NCBI GenBank assembly: GCA_905250025.1
Contig: CAJNOJ010000006.1
Coordinates: forward strand, 744,001-808,000
Direction of reading: 5' to 3'
Origin: Adineta ricciae
Lineage: Eukaryota; Rotifera; Eurotatoria; Adinetida; Adinetidae
Length of the DNA stretch: 64,000 bases
The position numbers were made by a program, and so were the translations under genes. The first letter of the stretch is position 1. Every line of letters begins with the position of its first letter. Positions 28,027 through 40,978 of the stretch are shown here, in pieces. Below the pieces are notes generated by a model. That model was not told the DNA's origin. It was given only the letters and a program-made list of their open reading frames with translations, and did no database searches.

Positions 28027-31000
28027 TTACACGTTGATACTCTCACTCCTGAGAAAACATTGTGATTAGAAATTTATAGATGCAAAAATATTTGTTATTA
28101 AGCAAGAATAAATTATTATGAAGATGAAGAAGTATGTATATCGTTTGTTCTGAAGGCGCGTTTGTTTTTCTTACCGTATTCGCATTTGATCGAGGTCAGT
28201 TGTTAAACGATTTCTAGCTTCGACTAGTTTCGCGATTGTTTTTATCAGTTGGTCTTCGCGTTCCTTATCTTTCATTGTTTTTCTTTCATCTAAATTTAGA
28301 ACAAATTGATTTTCATTCAAGTCGTATCCATGAGATAAGAACATTTTACGGAAGAGATAATTAAAAGATTGTTCATGAGTTATTAATCCTATTTAGCTTA
28401 GCTGACCTGTGAAATATTCATCGTTTCAAATAAATTCTATTACGCAGAAAAATGAAGTCCCTTCACAAACGATAAAATCTTTTGTTTCGCAATAGACATC
28501 GTAGATTAGGCGAGCATAAATTATCCGAGGGTATACTCATTAGATGCTCATTCACTTTTGATAGCCATCGAGTTGAAAAAAACTAGATGTCTGTCTCAAC
28601 TGGAGGAAGATTCTTGAAACATGCTTTACCAGGTAGGTTAATCAGTTGCCGATATTCATGTTCTGCTCGAGCACGTTCATTTTCGAGTGTTAATCCACGC
28701 TTGGCCATGGTTAATTCTTCCTCTCGACGTTGTAATGTCGTTCTTTCATGAACTAGGCATAGACATTCTCTTTCCCAGTAAGATTTTTTCATTTCGTTAT
28801 GTGTACAAGCATCTAGACGAAAGAGAAAATGTGCTAGTTGAAGCTTTCTTCCGGAAAAAATTACTTAGATTTTGTCGAGCTATGGAATGACGTTTTTCTA
28901 ATTCCAGACGTTTTTGCTCTAATTCATCAAGTTCACGTTGAATTTCTTGTGAACGTCGAAAGCGAACCAACTCCTTTTGCCGCTCTTCTCGTTGTTGGCG
29001 ACGTTCATCGACATGTCGTTGTTTCTCGTCATCAATTAGCGATTGTGACGATGAAGTCGTTGTTGACAAGGATGATGTCGACGAAAGATTTAAATTTGAT
29101 TGTGGTCTGAGCAGTTTCTTCTTCTTTTGGTTCGATTCTTCCAATTTCGCATCCGTTGCTAATGTCATTTGATAGTCCGCTGGCGGCAAAGGTGACGACG
29201 GTCGATTTCGACCTCGCCGTCTGAATCGTTGTTTGCTGGATTCGTTCGGGATCTGTTTTGAATCGACACTCAAGTTTTCGTCATTATCAGCTAGATGAAT
29301 TGTTAATTTATCATCAAATGTTCGACTACGAATCATCGTCGACGAACTTTTCCGGTCAGAGTCATTTGCAACTGCTTGATTAATATGCTCAAATCCAATA
29401 CTTTGCCGTTTCTTTTCATTGTTAGGAATATTAACAACATTAAGAGGGTGTGGTTTATGACTAAGAGCATCTTTTAACGATGGATATAAACGAAGATTGT
29501 GATTCCATTGCATATTTGCATTGACAGATGACGATTGAGCTACATTTGGATAAATATTTGTTGAACGAGGTTCTGTTAAACAAAGAAAGATGAGTATTAG
29601 GTTGATTTCACACGATGAAAAATTCATTTCATTCTTTTGCGTAGTAGAAATTGTTCCTCATAAATAACTTCTTCGATATGAACTCAAAAGAAAGTTATTA
29701 CAAAAAGCATCTACGCGGAAAACATATATTACTAGAGAATATAAATAATATGTCAAACGAAATAAAGCATTAGCTAGTCAGAATAACTAAGAGATTCTTT
29801 TCTGACAAAAAAGAAAAGAAAATAATAAAAAATCATTTTGATTTAATTTTGGTCCTAAGCAAAACAAAAGCGCACATGCATTTTTCCTTTTAGTATCGAT
29901 TTCTTGAACAAATAAGAGGTATGAGAAGAGAAAACTCATATTTCTAAATGACTTCCGTTTCATTCAAAAGTGATCGATTCCAGGCGACAATACGAGAAAA
30001 TTAGTAATTATATAGCAGTTCTGAGTACTTCTGTGTCATTTGGATACGATCATTGATCGCAAAGAAGACGTTAAGACTGTTGACGTTGACACTAAATCCA
30101 GAGCTGAAAATAGAACAAGGAGAGGAGTTCCGGTGGGAGAAGATAGTGCGAGTCCATGTTCATCTACTAATATCTGAGAAGACTATATTACGTTTCAATT
30201 AGAAATCTTCCATTGATTTTACTCTGACCTAGTTCATTTAAATTAATCTTTGAGTAGTTCATTCATTACTTATATTTTGTTCGGTATTGACGGCTTTTTC
30301 GCATTTTTAATTGTTAATAGTAACTCGAATATAAAAACAGCGTTACATACCTTGTTGAGCAACAGTTGCTAACGTTGTCGTAACTTGTTTGAGACGACTT
30401 TTACAAAAATGTAATGTACAATAAAACTGGTATGTTCCATTCGATGCAATGTCGTAATAATTATATTCGCTTTCTTTTAGTTGCTTCTCGCAAGAATAGC
30501 AAATTAAACATGTTTTATGGAAGTATTGTTTATTGATCTCAACAGTTGATGATTCATCGTAGGTAGAACCTGCACATATTCGACATGGCGGACGAAAATA
30601 GGTCTAAAAAAAGAAAATGTCAATTAAAATATTTTCTTTTTCTCAGATTCGACTCGCTTATCAAATTACTCTGTACATGACGTGAAATCAAGAGAAAAGG
30701 ATATGTGTCTCACGAGTGTTCATAAATACCTTTCAATTATGTGAAAGGCACGCGTTTTTTTTCTTCATATGTATTAACTTACGAATGAGATCCGGTCGGA
30801 TTTTGTCGTCGTCGTTGTTCCCAACACCTGCTGATTTAACGGTGATGTCGACGACGGTGAAAGATCAACAGGTGAAGGTGACTCTGATTGTATATGACCA
30901 GAATCTATCCAAATAGGATAAGTACGACTGATTAGAAAAAGCTTGAAGAGGTATTACCAATGCTTAAGAAATGTTTCCGTTCGGCGAAAGCCTTTTTGTC

Positions 31001-34000
31001 ATTCGTTGTTTTGGATATTTCATTGGTTGAATCACTTTTGGATGTATCCAATTTCAAACTAGAATAAGAAGAAGATGATGATGGTGAGTATGTAGACTAC
31101 TCTGACAGTATCGACGTGTATTCGAATGGGCGAGAGACAGACAGAGACTGAAGAGGTGCGTACGATGTTTTCAATCGTTCTTTCGTCGATCCAGAAGAGA
31201 TTGAATCGGAACCTTTTTTATTTGTTTTCGCAGACGACTAACAAACGAATATAAAAGAGTTTATTAACCATTAGAGAACAGCAAGAAAAAGAAAATGATT
31301 TTCTTGTTATTCTTGTTTGTCCAAACACAACACATTTAGCAAATGAATATAGAATGATTCTTTATTTCTGTTCGATGAGAGAAAAAACAAGAAAATATAA
31401 CCAGGGAACTTACATCGAATCATCATCTTCTTCTTCTTCCTCGTCTTCATCTTCATCATCATCTGATTGATCATCTTCGTCATCGTCGGTAGTTCCTTCG
31501 AGCGAAGAATTCGTTAGGTTATCATTGACTCTTGCCGATGTTTGTTCACCCTCGTCATTTCTTTAAGTGATGAAATCATGCATTCGAACTCATCGACAAA
31601 TGAGTACTTACGTTATGTTCGATGCTGAGCTATAAACCACTTCATCCTTTTCAGTATCAACAACGTCTTTCTCGAGAGTAAACGAGACGCGCTCAAAAGT
31701 AGCTGGATTATCGAGATGACGTGCGGGTGATAATCGTACATTCGATGGTCTGTGCTTGTCTTTGTCAAGGTCTAGGAATATATCGAATAAACATCAATAA
31801 AAAAATACAAAAAAAAAGATTTGTTTTCTCTGTGTCTTCGTCTTTATTTATTTTCATCCAATTTTAGATGTCCTTGTTCGAGACTAATTGTTGCTTATCT
31901 GTTATCAAACATTAAATATTTAGCAATGCCGATCGTTCAATAAGAGAAGGTTTTCCAATCATATGATTTACTCAATAGATTCACTCGTTAATTAACTGAA
32001 GGTAAGACAAAGCTTTTGAAGCAACAGAGAGAGAGAGAGATAGAAGAGAAAGAAAAAGAAAAGCAAACACAAAGTAGAAAGTACTCATTCGTCGTTTTCC
32101 ATAGTTCCTTTCTCCTTCTTTTTGCGTCTCTGTGTCTATTTCTATCTTCTCTTCATTTTCTTTTTTACTTCACCAAGAATGCAGCAATAAGATAGTTCTC
32201 GAAAAAAGCAATACTATCATGAATAATAATACCCAAAACGTAACGAGAGGTCTAGCACATTTCATCTTGGATTTAACAAGTCTTGAACGACGTTCAGCAA
32301 GTGTCAATTCCACATGTCAATTTAATTATTGTACGTTTTTGTTCAACGATCATGGTGAACACAATAGTACATGCTGGGTGATCATCTCGGATGAAACCAA
32401 AAGTGAACAATTATATTTTCCGACCATAGCTAGATATATTCATTTGTACATATACCCATTGTTCATTGTGATGGGTATCCTTGGTAACAGTTTATCATGC
32501 TTTATAATGTTCCTCAATGTTCGACGTAGTGGATTTCCAACGAGCCTTTACTTGACGTTGTTAGCATTCGTTGATTGTTTATTCATACTGGGCAGTGCAT
32601 TACCAGACTGGCTTTCTCAGTTGCATCATACACTCGATATAAAACTTTTATCTGACTTTTCTTGTCGATTCGTCTACTGGTTTGGTCATTTCACTACCCA
32701 TTTATCAGCAGGATTAGTTGTTGGTGTTACCATTGAACGCTTCATCGCTGTCCAATATCCATTAATTGCACATAAAGTCAATACCGTGAAACACACTCGA
32801 ATCGTACTGGTTATCTTAATCATCTTTTTCTTTCTACTCGATAGTCCTGTATTTGTGCTTGTGAAAAAATTAGACGAGGACGTTCATATGGTTCAAACAT
32901 GTAACAACGATTCCAATGCTAGCTATGAACGACTTGTTATGGTTCGATGTGCATTAACCAATCAGCAGCACAAACAAGCTTGGGTATATGTTGATTTTGC
33001 TGTTTATATGTTGATACCATTTTTAATTATCGGAACATTAAATTCATTAATTATTCATCGGTTAATAGATGCGCAACGCTTTCGGGAGCGGATGCTACGA
33101 ATTCATAATCACATGAACCGAAACGACCCACAAGATGTTACACACCGACAGTATTTTGACAGTCATGAAGGAATTGAATTGATGGATAATCATCAGCGTC
33201 ATATGAAACGTTGTCAACAGCTCGTGGAAACTCAACCATTAGCTATTATGTTACGGCCCCAAATAAGTAAATGAATTCTTGAAGACAATGTGAACTTATA
33301 CTAATCTTTGTCTCCATTGTAAATAGGTCAAACCGAAGAACGACGAATGCGATTCAATACGAAACTATCGAGTATATCAACGGAATTATCAACTATATCA
33401 TTCGAATTGAAAAGTCGTTCGAATCATCGATATGAAGTTGCCCCGATTCGACACAAACTCATGCATCAAACAAGTTCCAACAATACACGTTTAACAATCC
33501 TGCTCTTGTTTGTGTCATGTTCATTTCTAGCTTTGACATTACCAGCTGTAATGTTGAATCTGTTCATGCCCACAAGACTCGAATCCTCTTCATCAACATT
33601 GTACAACTATCATTTGAAATCTGATACAACAAATGACAATCGATCGGATACGATATTTTACTATACTCTCGCTCGATTATTGATGATTATAAATCATTCG
33701 ATCAATTTCATTCTCTATTTCGTTCTCGGCAAACGTTTTCGTCGTGATTTAAAGAAGTTATTTCTTGGCTATTGGCGAAAATTACATCGCCGGCAACATT
33801 CATCATCGAAATAAGAAGCGAAAACAAAATAACTGAATACATCTTACCTTCGACTGCTCGTTGAAGATTTTCTTCATCCTATTGTACAAAACAAACATGC
33901 ATATATGTAAAATAAATCTTTCTTCGTTGTTTACTTTATCTGTTTGAGTTAGTTTGTGGTATCGACAATGAAACGTCGTCTTGCCCGTGCTCGGATCAAC

Positions 34001-37000
34001 AAATACTTGATAATTGGTTTTACGTAATTGCAAATGGCACGTTTCACATTTGAAACATTTCACATGTAGAACGTTTTTCTCCACAACAAACCAATCTTGA
34101 ATGGATACTTTTTCTTTACAGTAAAAGCAAAATGTCGGCGGACGTTCCGTTTGCATATGAGCAAAATTCGGATTCTAAATCAAACAATAGACATTCGTTT
34201 TTGAAGTTAGGGACAGAAAACGACCGCATACGTGTGTTGAGGAGATTTCGCCGCTGGAATAATGAGCAACAAGTGCGCTGACTTTCTTTGGCGGATTATT
34301 GTTGTTGTTCTCATTGCTTTGCTCGATTGGCTTCTGAGCAGGCTGCAGTATTGGCGGGCTGTGTTCGATCAGTATCGTATTCGATCGACGATGTCGAGAT
34401 TTTTGATGATCTTGTTGAAAATGCTTGTATAATAACTGAAGAATAACAAGAGCAGACTGATGTATGCGTTCTCCGATTGAACTTTTCATGGATAGAATGA
34501 GACTGTTTTGTAATTTTCGATCAATTGGTAAGGATAATTGATCATGCATGATATCGAACAACTAGAAAATGAAAGAGAAATATTTTGTGAAAACGAAATC
34601 AAGTGCAAGATCAATTACAATTTGAAAGTTACTAATTGGTCGATCGGGTTGAAGCGATTTGAAATCACTAGAAAGAGAGGAAAGTTAGACTCAGTGTTCT
34701 TGCTCTCTCTCTCTCTCTCTCACGATAACCTACATTAAATCAGGTCGGTAATAATGTACAATCGCACAAAATGCTAAACTGTTTTGAAACGCTTTGGAAT
34801 CATTTTTGATTTCCATAGCGTACGAATCGACAATCTCTTCACACCAGTCGATCAGTGTTGATTCTTTATCAGTTGATTCTGAAAATAACCAGTGGAAAGC
34901 TTTAGTTTGCTTTTTTTTCAAGAAAAATCTTTACACATACCGTTGGTCGGTAAAGTGACCGGTATCTGCTTCGAACTTTGTGACCGACGCACAGGTGTAC
35001 GATGAGTTTTGGCTGATGTTACATGATTATTATTCATGTCGATCGTTGGTATACTATCTGAGTCGTACAGATGACGAATCTCATCAATTGTGCAACTTCT
35101 CGAATTTAAGTTTTGATAGCGTGTTGCTGGATTAATGCTATACAGTTGATGATTACTTTTGGTGTTCTCTGGTGTACTTTGAGATAATAGCATGTAAATA
35201 CTTTCGCGTTCAACGAGAACTTTAAGTGGATGTTCACGTTTAGCAAATCTATAAATCGCCCAGGCTGTATCAAATAGACCAAAAAAGCCTAATCCAACCC
35301 CAGAACCAGTTGGCCAGAAACTCTAAAGCAGTAGAAGAACAGTATAGTGGACTATGAAGAGAACTTTTCAAGGAAATGTTTACTTCAAGTAAACTGTCAC
35401 CCACAAGGCCCATAAATAATTGTTTACCATTCCGTTCAACGATGCGCGAAGCATTAACAGCATGAAATAATGACGTAAAATCAAACATTTGAACATCGGC
35501 TGTGCCATAATGATTTTCCTATGAAAGATACAACATAATGTCAACTGTGAGCGGAAATGAAAGCAGGATGTTTGAAATTCTATTAGGTCAATAAGGCGAT
35601 AAGCTTTGCTACGTTCTTTGAATTCTCTCGACATTACAGGAAATATGTACGATAGGAATGTAGAGCAAAGACAAAAATTCAATCGGATCATCTTACAGCA
35701 AATTCAAAGGTAAACTGTGGTGATGACTTTGTAGCAAATTGTGCTGCTTCGCAAGCGAAATTACATAATTGTGGAAAGTTAACATTATCTCTCGCTAACA
35801 ACCTCGCCGCATCAGGATAATCTTGTAAAATGACATTTTTATCAAGTAAAGATTGTTTTTTTGCTGTCATAACAAAATAATGTGTTTCATTTTTATAGTA
35901 TACAATGTTTTCTAAATCGATCGACGCTTGTTGTTGCAAATCATTGAAAAATTGAGGATTATATATTTTGGCTACACCACTAATTTCTACAATGAGACAT
36001 AAAAAGTGTACGTTTTTTGTAAGAATGTAGATCAGGCGTGATATGAATCAAACCTTCGAAATTTTGTTCTTCGCGTGTGTGATGATTGACGAAATTACAT
36101 GTGATACCAATTGCTAATTTACCGCGAAATTCCTTATGTTGAAAACCGTGTAATGAATTACGACGACCATCAGCGCCAATCAAGACATTAAATTCGTAAG
36201 TTGAAACAACCGGATGTATTGCAGGTTCAAATTGCGCTCGCCAACCTATTTCGATCAATTATGGTCAAGATTGAAATGAAAACTTCTTGTACCTTGAGTC
36301 GAAGTGAGCGGTTCAATAACATCGATGAATGTTACATTTTGATAGATTTCAACGCCAACTAGAAGAGCAATCTTCAGCAGAATACATTGCAATTGACGAA
36401 TGCCTAATTGAACAAATGAAATATGTCTCTCTAATTGAGCAGACTGTTCGAATGTATTTACTGATGTGTTCGATTTGTCCGGTAGCAAATTTTCCATAAA
36501 AAACTTTGGCACCAAGGTTCTTTAAATCAGTGATAACATATGGCCATAAATGCAAAACATTATGACGAGAAAATCTAGACAAATGATTCGTGTTAGATCA
36601 AATCCGAAAAATTAATACAAGTGAAACCTGTCGCGTTTTTCGACGACTACACATCGTGCACCAAGTAATGCACATTCAATAGCAAGACGAAGACCAACGG
36701 GTCCAGCACCCACGATGCAAACCTTAAAAATAACTTGAATATTTATATCTTTGATGATAGGAAAGAAGCCTCTGTTATTCTCATATATCATTGATCGTTT
36801 CTCATTACAGTATCTTAGGTCAAACTGTATCGTACAGATGCCAAATCAAGTTAATGGTATATTAAGCACATTCTATGCGATTAAATACTTCTGTTTTCTT
36901 TCGTTTACACAGTTCACTGTTTGTTCATATACATTGAGTGATTTCTTTCCTTTTACTATTTGTATCTCAGTGCCTTTCCTTCTTTCCAATTATCCTTTCT

Positions 37001-37839
37001 CCCTCTCTCCCTTCACTCATTGCCTTCACTAAGGGTATATACACATTCATACACACGCAATGTAATCTCACACTACACACAAGTGTCGATGTGTATGTAC
37101 GCTATATACAGCGATGGTCGGCGAGGGAGATTAGAGAACTGGTAGTGATTGATGGTTGGGACAAAATGATGAACGGTGACTGCAATACAGGAGAGAAAGA
37201 GCGAAGAAAAAAAGCATAGGGGAAAAAAAAAGAAATTCACCATGCTGAGAGAAGAAAAAAAGCTGCATACATGCATTCAGGGCCGAAAAAAAAACTTTAA
37301 GCAAGGATTTATTAATTTATCGGTTGTTGTTATGATTGTTCTTGCTTAGACGAGCCAAAAACGAAACTCATGCAAAAGATTTCTTTCGAAAAATGTTTGC
37401 TTTCGAAAAAGAAAACTGATATGAATATAAATGAAAGCGTTCACGCACGCTTACATATGATTTTTACAAATAGAAGATCTAGATATGCAAATATAAGTTA
37501 GATGAATCTGTTTTTGATAATTGGTTCGACATGAAAATAAAAATGGAAATTGAATCAAAAACGATCACTTACTTTTGTATCAGCACAAACATGTCCATTC
37601 TCATATTCTTTTTGTAAACCTCGTTTCTCGAGCTTTGTCCAAAGACTTTTGCATTTCCACGAAGTTAATTTACTCGATAAAGCTTTGTATAAAGATCTTT
37701 TGCTATAGCCAACGATTGAACGATCGATACGAAGTGATCGACATAGATCATCGAATGAATGAAGAATTGTTTTGAATGTTTGAGCATTGACAAAGCGTTC
37801 GAAGAGTTCGTCAGGCGTTTTCAGAACATCTGTTGGCAT
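28027..37839 (-). CDS. MICAL: MICAL flavoprotein monooxygenase, two LIM modules
   Basis: Minus-strand exons: 37573-37839, 36628-36722, 36462-36574, 36293-36403, 36054-36245, 35697-35986, 35384-35518, 34941-35322, 34734-34878, 34619-34667, 34232-34561, 33935-34174, 33848-33878, 31612-31771, 31414-31560, 31164-31237, 30958-31058, 30783-30904, 30351-30603, 28865-29572, 28630-28812, 28175-28289 and 28027-28048. The N-terminus is the FAD monooxygenase that oxidises actin methionines: GAGPVG dinucleotide motif, [18 protein letters not shown] domain follows ([14 protein letters not shown]). LIM 1 (CFYCKEKV to HCRYH) is at 33935-34174 and a second LIM (PCRICAG to TLHFC) at 30351-30603. A C-terminal bMERB Rab-binding domain ends it. 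Vertebrate MICALs have one LIM. The junction 31414/31237 is off by one base in my model, so a microexon or other boundary is needed there. A GPCR gene lies in the 31772-33847 intron on the other strand. Confidence 0.85.
32219..33814 (+). CDS. Class A (peptide-type) GPCR nested in a MICAL intron
   Basis: Two exons, 32219-33266 and 33327-33814, join in phase to give 511 residues. I start at the ATG at 32219 ([11 protein letters not shown]); the open frame reaches further upstream but without an ATG. The extracellular N-terminus has several N-x-S/T sites. Seven hydrophobic helices follow. TM1 has [11 protein letters not shown], and TM3 ends [10 protein letters not shown], so the DRY motif is replaced by ERF. 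A long third intracellular loop is interrupted by the intron, and TM7 reads NHSINFILY in place of NPxxY. A basic tail follows. It resembles invertebrate neuropeptide receptors of the FMRFamide/thyrotropin-releasing-hormone type, but the ligand is unknown. Its stop codon is only 33 bp from MICAL exon 33848-33878 on the opposite strand. Confidence 0.85.
34703..34721. repeat. (CT)n microsatellite in a MICAL intron
   Basis: About nine CT units make up the pyrimidine/purine core of the short MICAL intron between 34668 and 34733. Confidence 0.8.
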
Positions 37840-38144
37840 GATAATGAATCATAGAAGATTGACAAGTTTCGATGAGTAAAAAAAACAGAACATCAATTGA
37901 AAGAAAGTCGATCGATTTTTGTTTCTTTTTCTTGTTAACTAAGAGACTGTCGACGAACGACGATCAAGTTATCAAGTAATAGATTGGTTTATGTTTCTTC
38001 TCGACCAATGGCAAATAATCACAAAACGGACATCTATCTTTCAACGAACAGATTGGTTCATAGAGTTCACTTGTATATTTATATTTATTATTTGTTCTGT
38101 TCTGGAAATTCTCTAGAGTTTGTTTTCGAGTGGTTCAACAGATC
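37840..38144. promoter_or_regulatory. Divergent promoter region, MICAL / MIIP-like gene
   Basis: These 305 bp lie between two divergent start codons. An AT-rich patch (TATTTATATTTATTATTTG, near 38074) could be a core promoter for the plus-strand gene. No named site is claimed. Confidence 0.4.
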
Positions 38145-39937
38145 ATGATGCCAAGCCGACAAAATCTAGCGGAACAAACAAGATCTCTAATCGATTCTCT
38201 CAATGCTCGGCAAACAGTAATCTCAAATCAGATAAAAACAATGACAAATGACACTCCAGGTATACTGAAGAAAAGCAAAAGTGTTACATTTATTGATAAT
38301 GAACAATCTGATTCGAAAGTAAAAAATCATCTTGAAACATGTGTCGTACAAGATGTTGTGAATTCCTCTCTAGGCACTATCTGATCGAATGCCACCATAT
38401 TCGATTTTAAAACAACCAGATGATTCCGACGATGACACATGTCCTCTTGAACCATTTGTGGTGAACGTTCCGGATAATATATCTCGCGTGGATATTGATC
38501 AGTACTTGGAAGATGTTCAGGTTCAACGACGAAAAGGACTCAACTATTCTTACAACACAGAAGAGGAAGAGACTGATGAACAAGAGACGATGAACAATGA
38601 ATCTCCGAAGCATTTGCCAAAGAAAAATGAACCATGGAACGAAGTTAGTTGACTGTTTAGAACCTCTTTGAAGAGTTCTACTATTGTCTTTAGCTGAAGC
38701 ATTGGCATTCTTTATTCGATGAGGGTAATGATCGGGATGTTTATTATAATACCCTGCGAACAGCGAGCAACCACTCAGAAGTTTGGACTACGGACAGTGT
38801 TGAGCAAATCAAAGTTTGTTTGACTTGCAAAATACTCGAAAAACTTTTATGCCTTTTGTTTCAAAGAAACGTATCAAAGACCGACAGAATATGCCTTTGA
38901 AGCAACAACGAAAATCAACGAGCGTATCACCAAAAAAACAAGCACATCAACCATTGGTGCACCCTCGTCAAAAAGTCCTACTCGGTTACGATTTTGTGGC
39001 CGGTCTACTTGATAATGAGCGATCATCCGTATTGACGAATGAAAATTCTTTATCTGATTCTTACATAGATGAATTAGTCTCGTTTCGAAAGAAGAATTTA
39101 GATCAATCAACATCATATTCCTTATCAAAGTAAGCGATAACTTCAGCTTTTGCGTCAATTCTTTCATAATGATCTATTTCAGTGAAGCAGACCTTGCGGA
39201 TTTTTCAAAAGAACTTGAACTCGTTCCACCGGATGGTTATCAACATTCTCATACTTGTAAATATTTACCACCGAGTGATCTTATTGATTGTTTTTGTCTT
39301 GCTATAAATACAGGTATACACAGTTTTACTGTCAATGATCGTCTTTTTACTGTTCCAACTAATCCGGATGTGAATGGACAAAGTTGTTGTCCAATTTGTT
39401 CATCAGTACGCAAAGATCCCAACGCTTGTGAACCACAATATGCACGGTAATGTTACAAGTCTTGAAGTCAGTTGAAACACTCGTCTATTGTAGTGTCAGC
39501 ATTCCAAAATATCGTGTCAATACCAATACTTACAAGTTCCGTCCACCCAAACGTGCTCATCTATCCGATCTCTCAACAGACAGCGTTGCTCTCGCTAATG
39601 TAATCAACGAAAATTTCTTTTTCCTTTACCATAACGTCCGTTTTAGCACTGTTTGGCTGGTTTCAATACTGCTCGAATTGCTCCTTTGGATAAATCGGCT
39701 AAAAGTCTTGATCTACGTACTGATTCAGACACACAATTAGAATTAAGAAAAATGTCGTTAGAAGATGTTCAACGACTTGGTTCGAATCATGATATGTGCG
39801 AAAATGATCTCCGACGTCGAAGTACAGCACTTCGGTATCATATGAACACGTTATTTCAAGAACGCTTACGACGCTTACGTAAAACAACTGGCGCAGATAA
39901 TAATGCGAGTGTCATTTCTCAAATTGATGTTCGTTAA
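38145..39937 (+). CDS. MIIP-like protein (tentative)
   Basis: Seven exons join in phase: 38145-38318, 38374-38643, 38694-38813, 38867-39129, 39183-39446, 39494-39599 and 39647-39937, giving about 495 residues. The first third is charged and disordered, with acidic patches. The second half has LLGYDFVAGLLDNERSS, a phrase I associate with the migration-and-invasion-inhibitory protein MIIP (LLGYDWIAGLLD). After it come the Cys-containing CCPICSSVRKDPNAC and a basic C-terminal helix (LFQERLRRLRK). The CxxC pair may bind zinc together with nearby Cys/His. MIIP family assignment rests on this short similarity and is moderate. The reading frame and splicing are well supported: all introns are 47-55 bp and phases agree. 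Confidence 0.7.
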
Positions 39938-40524
39938 GAATGAACAGTTCGAATGGCTGACTTCCTTTTCTTCTCATTTACTTGTGTTTGATCAAATTAA
40001 ACATTCCATATCCGTCCATGTGTGTGTGTGTAGTTTAACTTTTATAAAACTATCCAAAAATTAGTATTCATAGAGAATAATAGAACATTGTACTTTTACG
40101 CATGTCTTGTAGATGATTGAATCGAACGCAAGAAGCTAAATTACGAATTTCTTTTACGGTAAGGTTCTTTTTTCCAATATATACAAAAGCAAGATTAACT
40201 GTTCGACGGTTTTTCCCTTATCTGTATAGATACCATCGATTATTAAGCAACTGATATTCATACTGTAAGTTTCTAACAGAATACGAAAACAATCGACGAT
40301 AGCTAAACTAGGAACTTTATATGAGACTAATGCGTACGACATGCTAACTATTGCTTTTACCTACGCATGTATTTGAGCACGGAGTACGATGTAATTTAAC
40401 AGGCAGTGAAATAGAGGTCCATTGTTCTTGCATTTATTTAGGGTAAAGAGAGTGAAATTAAAGATTAGTAGAACAATAGTTGCTTCAGAAGAGGATCAAT
40501 CTTATTAACGCAACTGTTGACTTT
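39938..40524. other. Intergenic, no gene seen
   Basis: This spacer contains a (TG)n run near 40020-40031. It is the 3' flank of the MIIP-like gene and the downstream side of the small minus-strand ORF. Confidence 0.35.
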
Positions 40525-40797
40525 TCAATTCGGGAGTAAATAGGCTGGTTTCGTCCAGCACCCAACGGAATAACGATTCGTTCGACAAAGTGTTGCCTGG
40601 TCGGACTTTTTAGAAGGATTTTCCGGAATGATTACCGAAGGTTTCTGCAGATGTGTTTGTTCATAGTCTGCATAATCATCATCACCTTCGTCAATGTTAT
40701 CTTTTGATACTGTTTGAGAGGAAGAGTCTGAACAGGTCGTATTTCGTTGGTAAAGATCGCTTGTTGATGTACTTGAAGAGCTAAATTTTGATGGCAT
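40525..40797 (-). CDS. Small Ser/Asp-rich protein, uncertain
   Basis: A single exon of 90 residues starts MPSKFSSSSTSTSDLYQ. It is Ser/Thr-rich, then acidic (DEGDDDYADYE), then basic with two Cys. The amino-acid texture is like real disordered protein rather than random translation. It may be a small gene or the last exon of something larger. No family is recognised. It is divergent from YLPM1, with 181 bp between start codons. Confidence 0.4.
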   Translation of the reverse strand: MPSKFSSSSTSTSDLYQRNTTCSDSSSQTVSKDNIDEGDDDYADYEQTHLQKPSVIIPENPSKKSDQATLCRTNRYSVGCWTKPAYLLPN

Positions 40798-40978
40798 GTT
40801 CTTTCTGAATATTGATTGGCGCGGAAAGATTTATCTAACGAAACGCACAGAGCAAGAATAAATAGTTAAATAAACTGCCAGATCGTTATTATACTTAATA
40901 TGAGAGACTAGCGATTGTCAACGTACATATTTGATACTGTTTTATTTATTTTTAGATGTCAAATATATATTAGTTACG

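Noticed and set aside
36751-37219. Open frames in the long first MICAL intron
   Set aside because: They are Ser/Phe/Leu/His-rich low-complexity translations with no known motif and overlap each other in different frames.
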